The position numbers were made by a program, and so were the translations under genes. Source: an uncultured Clostridia bacterium (lineage in GTDB: Bacteria; Bacillota; Clostridia; TANB77; CAG-508). From it: 60,721 nt of DNA. Of this stretch, positions 34,363-49,300 are shown one piece after another. The notes under the pieces were generated by a model. The model ran no database searches and was not told where the DNA came from. It saw only the letters and a program-made list of their open reading frames with translations. Numbering within the stretch: the stretch's first letter is position 1; every line of letters starts with the position of its first letter. Location: NCBI GenBank assembly GCA_934122235.1, contig CAKOWE010000008.1:1-60721 (forward strand). The letters run 5' to 3'.

Positions 34363-37300
34363 TTAGAATGTTAAATACTTTCTTGGATCTACTGCTGATG
34401 AGTATAATCCGCTTATTTTTCTTATTTCTAAATGTAGATGCACTCCTGTTGAAGTTCCTGAACCCGCTTCTCCTGCTTTTCCACCTTCTAATGCTATAAT
34501 TTGTCCTTGAGTTACATTATCTCCAACTTGTACATTTATTTGTTTTAAGTGTGCATAGAAACTATAAATTACTTCTCCGTTTACCTCATGTTTTATTTCT
34601 ATACAATATCCATATCCGCTGTTTTCACCAGCATATGTTACTGTACCATTTGCTATTGCAAGAACCTGAGCACCTTCTTTTGAAGCTAAATCAATTCCAT
34701 AATGCATCTTTGTTTCTTCTCCTGTTATTGGGTCAATTCTTGTGCCAAATTCTGATGTTATTGTGTAAGACTCATTTAATGGTAATAAGAAATCATTTTC
34801 ACTATTTGCAATAGCTTTACTTATAGAATATGTTACTATCGGTGCTTTCTGCCAAGCTAATACAGGATATCCATTATTTATATTGTCTATATCTTCTTTA
34901 TATTCTGAACCTAAGTTAATTAATAATATTGCCTTATCTGTGATTTCACTTGTTGTATCTACTAATTTATCTAACTCTGATTGTATTGTACTTGTTACCT
35001 GTTGTGTATTTGCTATACCAGAGTTTGCTCCTAAATAATAGCAATTATTTACTTCCGCAACACTTACAACTTGTGTCTTACTATCTACTTCTGCTGCTCT
35101 GTATCCTATTATTTCACCAACAAAGTTTGTTCCTGATATTGTTCCTATATTGTAACAATTTTCTACTATAGCATCAGTAGTATTTAATCTACCTATAATT
35201 CCTGCAACAGTTACATTACCTGTTATATTACCTTTATTATAACAATTTCTAATTATTGTTTTTCCTCTTGCACATCCTACAATTCCACCAACATTAGAAT
35301 TTGCTGTTATATCAATTGCACTATAACAATTTTCTATTATAGTAGTATCTACCCATCCTACAATTCCACCAACATAATTTGCTGTTGAAATTATAGTTCC
35401 GCTTACTCCTACGTTTTTAATTGTTGCACCTTTAGTATATCCAAATAATCCAGCGTAATTTGATGTAGTATTTATATTAATATTATTTATTGTATATCCA
35501 CATCCATCAAATGTTCCTTTAAATTGTTTTGATGATTTACCTATTGAATTAAATGTAATTCCTGATAAATCTATATCAGCATTTAATTTAACTATTTCAT
35601 TTGCATAGTCTTTTTCATTGTTTACTAACTCGCTAAATGTTACTAAATCTTGTGCATTTCTTATTAAATTATCTATTACCTCAAATTCTTTTCTTGCCAC
35701 ATTTCCAGATGTATCTTTTACCACTACATATAATTTATGTGTTTTATTAAATTCTGTAATTCCATTATATGTTGTACTTACCTTTGCTGATGTTCCAGTT
35801 ACACTTTGTGTATAAATTACTGCATCATTTTCAGCATTATAGAATGTAACACTTTCTAACTCTGCATCTTCTACTTCTGCTTGTAATTCAATTCCTGAAC
35901 TTGTAACTTCTCCACTTACTTGTTTAATTGTTGGTACTGAAATGTCTTGGTCACTTGCTTCGCCACGTTTTGAAATTACTGCTCTTGATCCATTTACTCT
36001 TACTGTTAGATTTATTAAGCTCATATTTGGATCTATGGTAATAATATTATTTGTTATTGCATAATCTGTTCCAGTTTTTATTGTAATTTCTTCACTTCCT
36101 AACACAATGCCATTTTCATCTGTTATTGTTAGAACATATTTGTCAAGTGGAACATTTTCAAATTCGAACTCTCCATTAGCATTTGTTGTCACTATTTCTC
36201 TTAATTCAACTTTTGCATTTGAAATTACTGTATCACCTTTTGTTGCATCTAACACTTCTCCTAAGACTTCTACTACTCTTACGTATGCTATATCTGTTGC
36301 TGATTTATCATAATTTTTAATTAAGATATTTAAATCTAAATTATCAATTATTCCATCTTCATTAAAGTCACATTCACTATTTGTGCTATCAACAATTGTT
36401 GATACTCTAGCTTTTCTATTTACTTTAACTAAATCTTTTAAATCAATATAATTATCATTTCCAGAAACTTCACCTGCAATTAAGTATGTATGTCCTGTAT
36501 AAGTTCTTACACCATATGTGCTAGGTATATTTATCATTGTATATGGTAAGTATCCAGATTTATTTATAGTCATATTGTAGCTTGTTCCTGCTGAAACTTC
36601 TACTTTATATGTTCCATCAGTTTCTGTGATAGCTGTAGCTATTACAGTATCTGGTGCTGTTGAATCAGCAATATTAACTTCTATTCCTGAATAATCTTTG
36701 TTGTAATTTTCTGTAATAATCTTTCCTGTTATTATAGTATTTTTCTTGATTTTTAATTTATATACTGATTTATTACCACTTTCTGCTTTAACAATTATAT
36801 CTAATACTATATCATCATTCATAGATTTTACATCTTTTGTTATTTCTAACATTTGTTTAGCTTTATCTGACTCAACTTCTACTGTTGAAAGCATGTCTCT
36901 TGCTATTATAGAAATATCTACTGAATTTTGTTCTGGTTCTAATGCAATCTCATATTCTCCTGCATATTTTGCATCTGTTGGCACATTTTCTTTAGCTAAT
37001 TGTTTTATTCCATTTTCATCAATATATGATACTTCTTGTAATGTTCTATCATCAGATACATCTTTTAACCAAACCACATATGTATTTACTACTGCTTTAT
37101 TTGGTGATTCTACTGTAATTGTTACATATGTTGTATTATCTAAATCTACATTATTTAATGTTGCTTCACCCGTTGTTTGTTCTCCTGAACCTTCAGGATT
37201 TTCTATTGTATAAATATTAACTGTCGCTGAACCATATGCATCATCTCCTGGTATTACAGTATTTGCTGTTGCAAGAGCATATGCTGAACCAATTCCTGTT

Positions 37301-40300
37301 AATCCTAAGCTACTTGCTTTATATTGGTATACACCTGGTTCTAATTCAATATTTATTCCACCTATTGTTAATATTTTTAATTCTGCTTGACTTGCTTTTG
37401 GTACAATTTCTATATAGTACTCTTTTGCACTTCCTTGTTGAGGAGTTACTCTTACTTTATATGTTGTTACTAATTCTTCATCAACACCTAATGAATACGT
37501 TACTAATGTTCCTTCTGTAGACATACTTAATTTATTTCCATCTAAATCGAATAACTCAACTTTTGCCTTTGGACTCTTTGGTGTTATACTTAAATCTATT
37601 TCATTTCTTGCTACTCCTGTTCCTTCTAGTAATACAAAATATGTATTATTTGTTCCCCAAGAAGTAGATTGTGGATTATTTCCTGGCGTAATGTTATCTT
37701 GTGCATTATCTGTTGAAATCTTTTCAATTTCATTATTTGTTGATACTCTATCTACAAATAAATATTTTGTATTTATAGTATTAACACCTGATTCACTTTG
37801 TTCAGCTGGTATTTGTACTCTCAACTCAATTCTTACTTTACCATTTACAAGAACTGCTTTATCTAAGTCTGTTACTACTTCTGTTACTTCTTGCCACTTA
37901 TATGGTTGGCCATTTATAGAAACATTTGCAAGTTTATAATTTGGTATCATTTTAGCTTTAATTTGTTTTACTGTATCTGACAATTCTATGTAGTAATTTC
38001 CGTCATTTGGATCTGCTGGTATTAGCTCATCATCTACATATAATTCTTTTATTGAAACATCGTCAGATTTCTTAATAAACCATACTTCATATTCTTTTGC
38101 ACTTAATCCATCTTCTGATTCAATCTTTACTTTTATCTTTGTCCATAAGTCTAGTGTTTGTACTGGATATGTTGCAGTTCCAATACCATTAGCACATTCT
38201 TTACCATTTTCATCAAAAATTGTTACTTTTGCAAATTTACTTTCTGCAAATACTTCTGTTATCACCTCTGCCGTAGTACTATCTACATATTGAGTATAAA
38301 TTTCCTCAGTTAATATATCTTTTCCCACAAATTCATAATGTGTCTTTTGGTTATCTATAGCAATATCTGTTCCATTTCCAAGTATTTTTTCAATTTTTGC
38401 TGAATCATCTTGTTTTGTTAATGTTATTGTATATTCTTCTACTGGAACTTGTAAATCTTCTGATTGTACTTTTACTTTTATAGTAAATACTCTTCCTTCC
38501 GATGTATCTATTGTTGCTATTCTTGTATTTTCTAATACTCTATATGAATTATAATATGTAATATATACATAAGACAATCCTTTTAGTTTATTAGTTGTAT
38601 CTACTGAGTTTCCATCCTTGTCTGTTATACTTTCAACCTCTATATCTACTATTCTTGCCTCACTATTTTGTGCATATATTGTTAATCTTGTTGTATTTTG
38701 ATCCATTCTAATATTTGCTGAATAATTATTATTATTTTCTAAAGTTAAATCTTGAACTCTATCATATAATAATCTACCTGTTTTATATTCATTTCCATCT
38801 TTATCTACTCTAGTTTCAGGATATTCTCTTTCTACTTGTACTTTACTAATTGAATCATTAGAATACATTCTTCTTACAACTATATATCTTTCAGTTATTC
38901 CACTTTCTTCATATTCTGGAGTTACTTCAACTTTAATTGTTACTGAATCTCCTTCGTTTGGTAATGATATGTCGAAAGGCAATGTTTGTTCTATTCCGTT
39001 TATTGTAATTACTTTTGTTGCATTTGCACATTCTAAGTTAATTTCACTTATAGTAGCTGTATCTAATTGTGATGTTACATTAATTTGTTGTACATATTTT
39101 CCTTCTATTGAATTATATACAAAGTTTGCTTTTAAATCTTGTTCAATAGATACTGTGTTACCATCTATTTCTACAGTTTTTCCTTTATTTATAACTATAT
39201 TTGTAATTTCATCACTTACATGCTGTCTTGTAATTTTTACTGTATAATCTTTTGCTGAAATCGTTTCGTCTTCAGGAACTACTGAAATTACTGCTACAAT
39301 TTCTTTCTCTGTATCATAATCTAATGCTGTTAATATACTACTTAATGTAAATTGTACTTGGTTTTGAGTACCTGTTTTACTTGTTCCAAGTAATGTTGTT
39401 ACATCATTACCATTTACTGTTACTTTTATCGTCGTTTTGTCTTTACTTAATTTATTTGTTCCATTTATAACAATTGGTAAAGTATCTTTATCTGCTCTTA
39501 CATTTACTTTATAACTTCCATCTGTCGTATCTAACATTGTTGTTTTACCATCTACTGTAATATTAACTAGTTCAGTACTTGTTGCTTTCTTATATAAATG
39601 TATTAAATAAATATCTTCGTTTCCAGATTCTGCAGTTGTAATAACTTTAAAGTATACATCTTCTCCTTCTGGCATTATAAATGTATCATCTAATGTGTAG
39701 TCTGCAATTTTTTGAGTAGTACATCCAAAGCAATCAGCTTGTTCTATTTGCTCAATTTTTGTTTCTAATGCTGGACTTACTGGTAATACATCACTTAACT
39801 TTATCTGTGTCCATGTTGTTGGAATAGTTATTACACTTGTTTCATTCCAATAATGTGTAACTCCCGGATTATATACCCAAGCACCTGTTGTTGTTCTTGT
39901 ATAATAACCATGAGATTTACTATTTCTTGTAAAGTCTAATGAGTGTGATTCGTTATCATGTATTTCTATTGGTGCATCTGTTACTCCATCAACTACAGGA
40001 GTTATTTTAATTTGTTCTAACACTGTACTATCATACAATCTTGTTAATACTAATTTATATGTCTTAGTTGGTATTGTATCATCTTGTGGTGTTACAACTA
40101 TTGATATTTCAACATTTCTTGAAGTTATACTGCTCAAGTCATATGTTCCTGTTTCTTCATAAGTTTTACCATTATCTATTGTTGTATAGTTAACATCTGT
40201 TATTGATACTGTTGCAAACACATTAGCAGATATTGCCTCTATTGCAACTTTTACATCCGTATCATTTACATTTGCTTTAAATATTGCTTCTATTCCATCT

Positions 40301-43300
40301 TCTGTTGATTCTTCTTTTGTTGCCTCTACACCTTTTACATATACTTTATTTAAGTTTGCATTTGTTGCCATTCTTACTACTTGTATAGTATACGTCATTA
40401 TATCTTCAGATTCTGATGTCACTATAACTTCTAATGTTTTAATACATCCGTCTCCCGCTTCTAATTCTGGTAAATCAATACTAAAGCCTGATGTTTCATC
40501 GATTTCTGTGCCATCAACTTTTACTTTAATACTTGCATTTTTACATTCTGGTAAAATTTGTGCAAAGTTTACACTTTCTACTACTGATCTTACCATAACC
40601 ATTTCTTTTAGATTTGTTGGGTTAACTGTTACTGTTCCATTTTCTGTTGTTCCATTTTCAACATAATCATAAGAAATTGTTTCTACTCCTGTTTCAACAT
40701 GTCTTCTTGTTAATTTCAATTTATATGTCTTTACAACATTTGCATCTTCTGCTGCAACTTTAAACTCAACCATAATATATCTATTTATATCACTTGAATC
40801 CTCAGTTGTATCATCCACATATAAACCTTTTAATCCAGATATACTGAATCCATTATTTACTACAGCACTACTTGTTGCAATTCCTTCTAAATCTCCTTCT
40901 GTTGTTTTATATACTTTTACATCTGTAACTTGTCCGTTTAAATCTTCTGTTGATACAATTATTTGTGGATCTTCATTTACATTGATATTAGCTGTATATA
41001 AATTTTGTATACTATCTAATATAGCATTTTCTGTTCTACCATTTACATTTACTTGTATTCCTGTTAAATTTGTATTTGAAGATTTTCTTCTTATATTCAA
41101 TGTATATTCTTTTTCATTTCCGTATTCTGCAACTACAATTAACTTAAATGCTTTGGTTGAACCTTCTCCTACCTCATATAGTTTTGATGTATCTAGTTTC
41201 TCTCTTACTGTTAATCCTGTTTGATCATCAATATATTCTACAAATACTTCTGCATTTGCACAAACTGTATTTGCTGATGTTATTGTTATTCCTGAAGTTG
41301 ATGAAGATATTGTTCTACTTATAATGTCTGTAACTGCAAAGCTTATTTTCTCATTTGCATCTCCTATATAATCAACTTCTTCTAATCCTATTTCTGTATG
41401 TCTTCTTTCTAGTCTAATTGTATAACTATCTGTATTTCCATCTTCTGCTTCTACTGTAATATTCATATCTATAGTTTTTTCTGCTGGTGCTGGAATTACA
41501 TCTTCAGAATCATTATGAGTATTAGATTTAATTCCTGATACTGTAAACTTGTTATTTGATGGAACACTTGCAGTTACACTACTTAATACTGGTGTTACAT
41601 CTATAACTTCTGCATTTTTGTCATTTAATACAACTGTAACATCAGGATCAACTGTATCTTTAATGTTTACTACGTATATTCCATTTGAATCTGCTGAATC
41701 TGTTTTGTTTATATCTGCTATAACTTCTTTTATACTTGTATCAATTGATCTTCTTCTAATATTTATAACAAATTGTTGTTGTATTTGTTCTACTTGTGTA
41801 TTTATTATTACTTTTGTTACTCCCTGTGGTAACACTGAAACTGTTAATGTTCTATTTGTTAATACATTTCCATTTTCATCTGTTACTACTGCAACACTAT
41901 CATTTTCACAAAGAATGTTGCTTAATACGATATTGCCCGTATTACTTGGAATAGCTATTTCTTTTGTTTCAAATGTATTTGATGAAACTGCATAGAAATC
42001 ACTTGATGTTAATTTTACATTTGAATCTATAGTTCCATTAATATCTAATCCATCTATAGATATTAGATTAGATTTTTCTACATTAATACTTAATGTATAT
42101 TCTCTTATTGCTAATGTATTATCTTCTGCTGTTACTGTTATCTTTACTATGATATTTGTTAAATCTTCTCTATTAATGTTTGCCTGTAATAATGCATCTG
42201 TTAACTGACTTGTAATATCTTTTGACACTAATTTTGTTCCGTCTGCCAACTTCGTTTCATTTACAGTTCCTGATAAAACAGAAACATTTGTATTATTTAT
42301 ACTTGTAATGTTAATATCAACTGTTGCATTTTCTTCTATTCCAGATATATTTACATTCAAGTCATTTACTGGTGTTAACAATACTGAATTAAATTTATCT
42401 TGTATGCTATCATCACGTTTTGCTATGTTACTGTTTACTTTTATTTCTTCAACATCATTATTTCCAGAGTCTTTAACTACCACTACTCTGTATATTACAC
42501 TATTTCCTGTTGGATCTATTACCTTAAAGTCTTCTGTTATACTTGCTTTATCTACTGTTGGTAATTTTCTTATATAAGGGTTGCTTGATGTATATAAGTC
42601 GTTTCCAGTAATTAATGCATGTTCTATAGTTGCATATAAATTATAAGCTTTTACATTGTTTATTACTAATTCAGTTGTTGTTGATGGTACCCTATATTCA
42701 TATGTGTATATTGTCTGACCATTTTCAGTTGAAACTTTAAATACTGCAGTCTTTGAGTCTATTGTAGTAACTGTTGTATCTGCATTTTGTATTTCAATTG
42801 TTATATCTTTGTTAACTATTCTTCTTTCAATTGTTAATTCATATTCTGCTTTATAGTTTGTTTCAGATACTCCTGTATAATATGTAGGATATAATTTATA
42901 ACCTAATGATACTACTGTTGTTAATACTTTTACTTCTTGTACATCAGTTGCAACTATTGTTTGAGTTACACTACTATCATCTGTATATGTATAATTTTGA
43001 TTGAAGTTCATATCTAATGCATTTGAACCTTTTACTTCATCTGATGTTGCAATTCTTTCATTTATATCAAATCCATTTACTTTTGACACTTTTATACCAA
43101 TTACACCATTACTTATTGATGTTACTTTAGCATCTATTACTGATTCTGTTATTTTTGCAATATTATTATTTACTTCAATATTTGTACTATTTGTTACATC
43201 ATATAATTCTGTATTTATTAAGTCAATATCATCTGCTTTTTGATTAACGTCTACAATTTTAATATTTACACAATATACTTCTTCTTTTCCATTTTCAGCT

Positions 43301-46300
43301 GTTACTTTAATATATATACGTTTTCCTGATATATCTGATGGTAATGATACTGTATAATCTATAACACTACTTGATGTATAGTCACTATAATCAGCATCAG
43401 TTATGCTTGATAAATCTTTATTTGTAATATTTGTCCATTTTGCATTAGAATAATTATCTTCTAATACTAAGTTATCTACATGTAATTTTCCAATTGTACT
43501 TGGAACTATTATATCAAGATTATTACTACTATCAAATTTACCAAAATCATCTAGATTATTAGTTACAGTATCATCTACTGTTACACTTAAATCTTTGATA
43601 TCAGTATTATCGCTTATTTTCTTTGCATATAAATCGTATCTTTCTGTATTTCCACCAAATTCTGATGTTACTTCTATTACAAATCTTTGATATTCATGCT
43701 CTAATGTAACTTTAGAATTATTCGTAATGTCTGTTTGTTTTGTTAAATCTATACTACTTAACGCTGTATTTTTATCTGTATCAGATATTTGATATAGTTT
43801 ATATGTACCATTATTTGCAGGTACTGGAATTATTTCATATATATCATCACTTGAATCTATTGATACATATTGAGCATATTTATTTTTATATGAAACAATT
43901 TCTTCTTTGTTTGTAGTTATTCCTGTTATTTTTACTGTATCTAATTCAGCCTCTACACTACCTTTTACTATATCTAATACTAATGTCTCTGTTGTTCCAA
44001 CTGAAGTTGTCATATCAATAATTACAGTTGTTTTATTAGGATCTATATCTGGATCTAACATTGTTTCATCTAATAAATCTATATTTACTGTTGTACCAGA
44101 TGTTGAAACTGTTGTGCTTGTTGTTGTTTCTAAATCTTTTCCATTACTATCTGTCATTCCTCTATTAGCCGTAACTTGTACTGTTACTGGTGCATATACT
44201 GAATTTGCAGTTAATTTTATCGTTGCTTTAGTTGAATTTGGATGTACTCTAACTACCGCATAAGAATTATTTATTTCATCAGCTGTCAAATCTCTTCCTG
44301 TATCTAAAGCTGTATTGCTAGAATTTGCTCCATTTACATGTACAACTTGTAAAATTAAATCTTCTGGTTTTACTATTATTGTATATATTTTCTCTGTTCC
44401 ATCTTCTGATGTTACTTTTACATATACTTCTGTAGTTGCTAATGTATCTATTTCTAATGTATCTCCTATAACAGGTACTGAACTTGTAGATGTTGTAATC
44501 TCTACTTTTGCATTTGTATTGTTAGGTGTTATTACTAAATTAGCTTTTCCTGTATTTTTTACTTTTACAGTAAATTTATCTGTTGAGTCCTTTATAAAGT
44601 CTACATCATCTTTTAATATCATTCCATTTGCATCTTTTATTTGTTTTGTTATTCCAGTGTCTGAAGATAATACTTTTACTTTTATAGTATGATTTGTTGT
44701 TTTTGTTCCATCTTCTGACGTTACTTCTACATTAATTGTATCTTGTACAGATAAATCTACAGATGCACCTATAGCATTATCTACTCCTTCTACAACTACT
44801 GTAGCATTATTATCCGCTGGAACTACTTTTATGTTTGTTGGTTTTGTAATTAATGATTCTGATATTTCTACATCTTTTCCTGGAATATACTCAACTTTAT
44901 TAGTTTCATCAAATACTACATGTGTAATGTCTGTATTATTTGATAATCTCTTTATTGTTAATATTTTCATTTGAGTATTTGTTTCATCTTCTGAAGTTAT
45001 TCTTATATATAAAGTTGTTGTTTGACCTTGTGCTAATCCTAATTTTAATTTTAATTCACTTACTGATGTTGCAAAAGGTATTGCTGATGTATCTACTCTT
45101 GGATCAATATCTTGGAAAATTTCTATTTTTGCAAATTCACTTTGAGCTTTTACATCTAATAAATCACTATCATCACCATTTATCTGTACATCTATTTGTT
45201 GATTTTCAACATTTTCTAGTGTAAATGGTAATAAGTTACCTAATTGTATACTAGCAAAGTTTGCATCGTCATCTAGTTCTAATATTGTTAATGTATAAGT
45301 TTCTTTTGGTGCACCATCATATTCTGGTTTTGTTACAAAATCAATTGTTTTGCCTATTACATCTGCAGTTGCATTATATGTATATATTCCATCTTTTGCT
45401 TCTTTTAATGTTAATATATCTGATGGTTCTATTGATTCTATTGTTGTATACTCATCTCTTAATTTAATTACTATTTCATAATTAGATTTTCCCTTTAATA
45501 CTTTTCCAATGTAGTCATTTGTTCCAATTGTTTTTACTGCTATATTTTCTTTATATGTTCCATCATCTAATGGACTTCTTGTAGTAATTGTATCAACTTT
45601 TGCATCTTCTGATTCTTTATAAATATTTACTTTATATTCCTGAATATCTCCATTCTCAGCTTTTACATATATTGTATATTGATATTTATTTTCTGTTATA
45701 GTTTTAGGTACTCCAACAAATTCATATCCAGAATCATGCCATTGTCTTGTATTTGCTGATACTTGTGCATTTTTTATATCTATCAAATTTACAGTAAAGT
45801 TTGCATTTTTTACATCTATATCCTTGTCATGTAATGCTATTTCATATGTATAATCTTCATCAAGTGATTTTTTAAACATAGTGTCCTTTAAGGTTACTAC
45901 TGTTCCATTTACTTTAAGTAATTGTATACTATCAATACCTGTTTCATTACTTATTCTATGAGCTGTTAACTTATATTTTTCTATATATGTTGTATTTGTT
46001 GCTGGATCTAAAACTGTAAGTTCTAGTTCTATTTCTTCATTAGGAGTTGTAAATCTAACTACAGGTGAAACAGTAACTTCTAATCCATCTGCTTTCATTG
46101 ATTGTACGTTTTTGTTTTTTAAATTTACAGTAACAACAGCTATTTTATTTGTACCAGAAATTTCTACATAGAACTCATCTAAATAAGCTCCATCTATTTC
46201 TGTTCTAGTTGTTTCTATTTCAGTTGGTACATTTGTAATATCTCTTACAAATATTGATTCTATAGAAGATTTAAATATCGTTAATTTCTTTCTTTCTACT

Positions 46301-49300
46301 TGGCCATCTGAATCTATTGTTTCTATAACAAATTCTGTTTTATGTTCTGGAACGTTTACAACAGTTGTTAATGTTTTGTCTCCAACATTTGAACTTGCTA
46401 TTACACTTCCACTCATATCTTTTATTTTTATTTGTTTTGTTGAATCTAATATAGTTGCTTCGATAGTTGCTGTTTGATTTGCTGGATTTATAAATTTAAT
46501 ATAATTTCCATCGCTTTGTAATGTTAATATTTCTGAATCTACTTTTAAAACAAATTCTTTTCTAATTATTATTGTATAATCAAAAGTATCTCCTGTTGAT
46601 GTAGTTATTGTTAATTTTACTTTTTGTTCTGGTTTTGTTAAATCTAACCCTGATACAATCCATTCTTTTGTAGTAGCATCTTTTGCAATAGTTAGTTTAT
46701 TACCATTTTCATCAAATGCTTCTACTATGTCAGTATCATATTCTAATGATATATTAAGTGTACCTGTATTTGTTGAACCTTCTGTGTTTATTACAAAATC
46801 ACTAGATGAATCTGGCTCAGAATCATAAATACTGTTATTAGCATCTAATATATAAATATCATCTATTCTTAATAGTTTATCTTCAACTATTATAATTTTT
46901 AATTTTTGTAATTCATTTGTTACTGTATTAGTTACTTCTAATATAGTTTCCCCAAGTTCTTTTGTTGTTATTTCTGCTTTATCATTAATAACTGTTAAGT
47001 CGGCTTTAGTTATATCTGTTAGTTTAAATGCGTAATCTTCTAAATGACCAACAATTTTTCCAAACGCATTAAATTCATTCTCTTCTTTAGCTACTGTAAC
47101 TCTTGTTTTATCTTCTCCAACTTGAGATTTAATATCTTCTTCACCAACAAGAACTGTCCAATCAATTCCTACTCTTGTGCTCTTTATTGCTTTTTCTGTT
47201 CCATCAGCTTTTACTTGTTTTATAACAAATTCTCTGTCGCCTACTTTTGTATATTTCAAACTTCTTTCTTTTGTTGTGGCTTCTGAATTATTAGATGTTC
47301 CATTTCCTAATTCTCCACTTGTATTTAATCCTGTTGCAAAAACTTCGCCTTTTGTATTTATATAATATGTGTTAGTATTACCTCCACCTATTGTAAACAC
47401 ATCATTAGCTGCTTTTCTTAAATTATTACTTGTAGATGCATTAATATTTACACCTAATTTTCCGTCTGCATTATCTCCAAATGTATATAATGTTTTATCT
47501 TCTGTTAAGCACATATATGTATTTAAATTTGTAGCTATATCAACTACTACTTTATCAGAAATGTCTTTTCTGATTAATCCTGTTTCATTATCTACAATGT
47601 ATACATTTCCATTGTTAGTTAATACTAATGTATCTTCTTCACCCGTAACTGCTTTAATAGCTCCATTTATTCCAACAACTTTATGAGCAGCCCCATTTCT
47701 TAATATATATACTTCTCCTGCTGTATTTACTATGCTACTGTAGTTTCCTCCTGCAGACACTGATATTACTCTATTTGTAGTTGGTCTTATAACTGTTGGA
47801 ATTTCAACTTTTGATGTACTTGTGCTTAATCCTAATTGTCCATTTGAATTATCTCCCCATACATATACAGTTCCTAATTCATCTAAAGCAATAGCATGTC
47901 TACTTCCAGCATCTACTTGAGTTATATTTTTTATGTATGTTGTATTTAATCTAACATACTGGTTAGAATTATCTATTCCTTCTATTCCTAATTGTGAATA
48001 AGTATTATCTCCTAAGCTCCATACTGTTCCATCATTATTTATTGCTACTACAAAGTCGTCTCCCGCTTTTACTGTTTTAAATGATATACTGTTATTTATT
48101 GTTTTTGGAATATCACTATCTATAATATTTTCTTTATTTCCAAATAAATATGCTATTCCATTTTTATCTGTTACTATCGCGAATTTGTTTCCACCTTCTA
48201 TTGATGGACTTTGAATTGCATCCTCTGGTAATACTTTTACTATTATTGCACTTATTTTTCCTACTTCATCTTCTACTTTAATTACAGTTGTTCCTACTTC
48301 TTTACCAGTAATTAATCCTTTATCATCTACAGATGCTATACTATCATTTGCTGATGTATATGTAAATGCAGATTCATCTTTATGTAATACATTTAATTTA
48401 TATCTTCCATTTGCGTTAATTGTATAATCTTCGCCCACATTTATTACAATTTCTTGTTCATCTAAATATGATTGATTATCTGTTATCATTATTGGTTCAA
48501 AACTATTTGTTAAACTTATTCTATTTAAATTTCCATGATTATAATCACCAAATCCATATACTGTTCCATCTTTTGCTATAACTGTACTATATGTTATTCC
48601 TGCATTTGCTCTCATAACTTCATTTTTTAATTTAGAAACATTAACATATGTATTTGTTTTATCCGTACCTGTTCCTACACCTAATTGACCATAATTATTA
48701 GAACCAGCTACATATAGTTTTCCACTACTTGTTACAACTTGTGTATGGTTTTCTCCAGCAGATATGCTTTCTATTTTTTCTCCGCTTCCTATTGTTACTT
48801 GTTGAGGCAAATATACTTTTGTATCATTTGAACCTAATCCTAATTGTCCATCAGCATTTTGTCCCCATGCCCATAACTTTCCATTTGTATCAATTGCAAA
48901 GCTTGTTTTATTTCCTGCTTCAATATATTCTATAGTATTTGATATTTCTACTTTAGCAAAGCTTATTCTACTTAATATATATTGCTCACCTAATTGACCT
49001 GCATCATTTTTTCCTGTTGTGTATACACACCCCTCCTGTGTTAATGCCATTGAATGATCTGCACCTGCTGCTATATCTATTACATTTGCAATATCATTTA
49101 TTTGTGTTGGAGTATATACATCTGATGTTGAACCAATTCCTAATGAACCACTTATGTTTCTTCCCCATGTATATATATAGCCATCTTTATCTAATGCAAT
49201 ACTATGATTTGCTCCAGCAACTACTTTTATTATATTTCTTAATCCGCTTACTTTTGTTGGAACATTGTTTATACCTGTTCCTGTTGAACCTTGTCCTAAT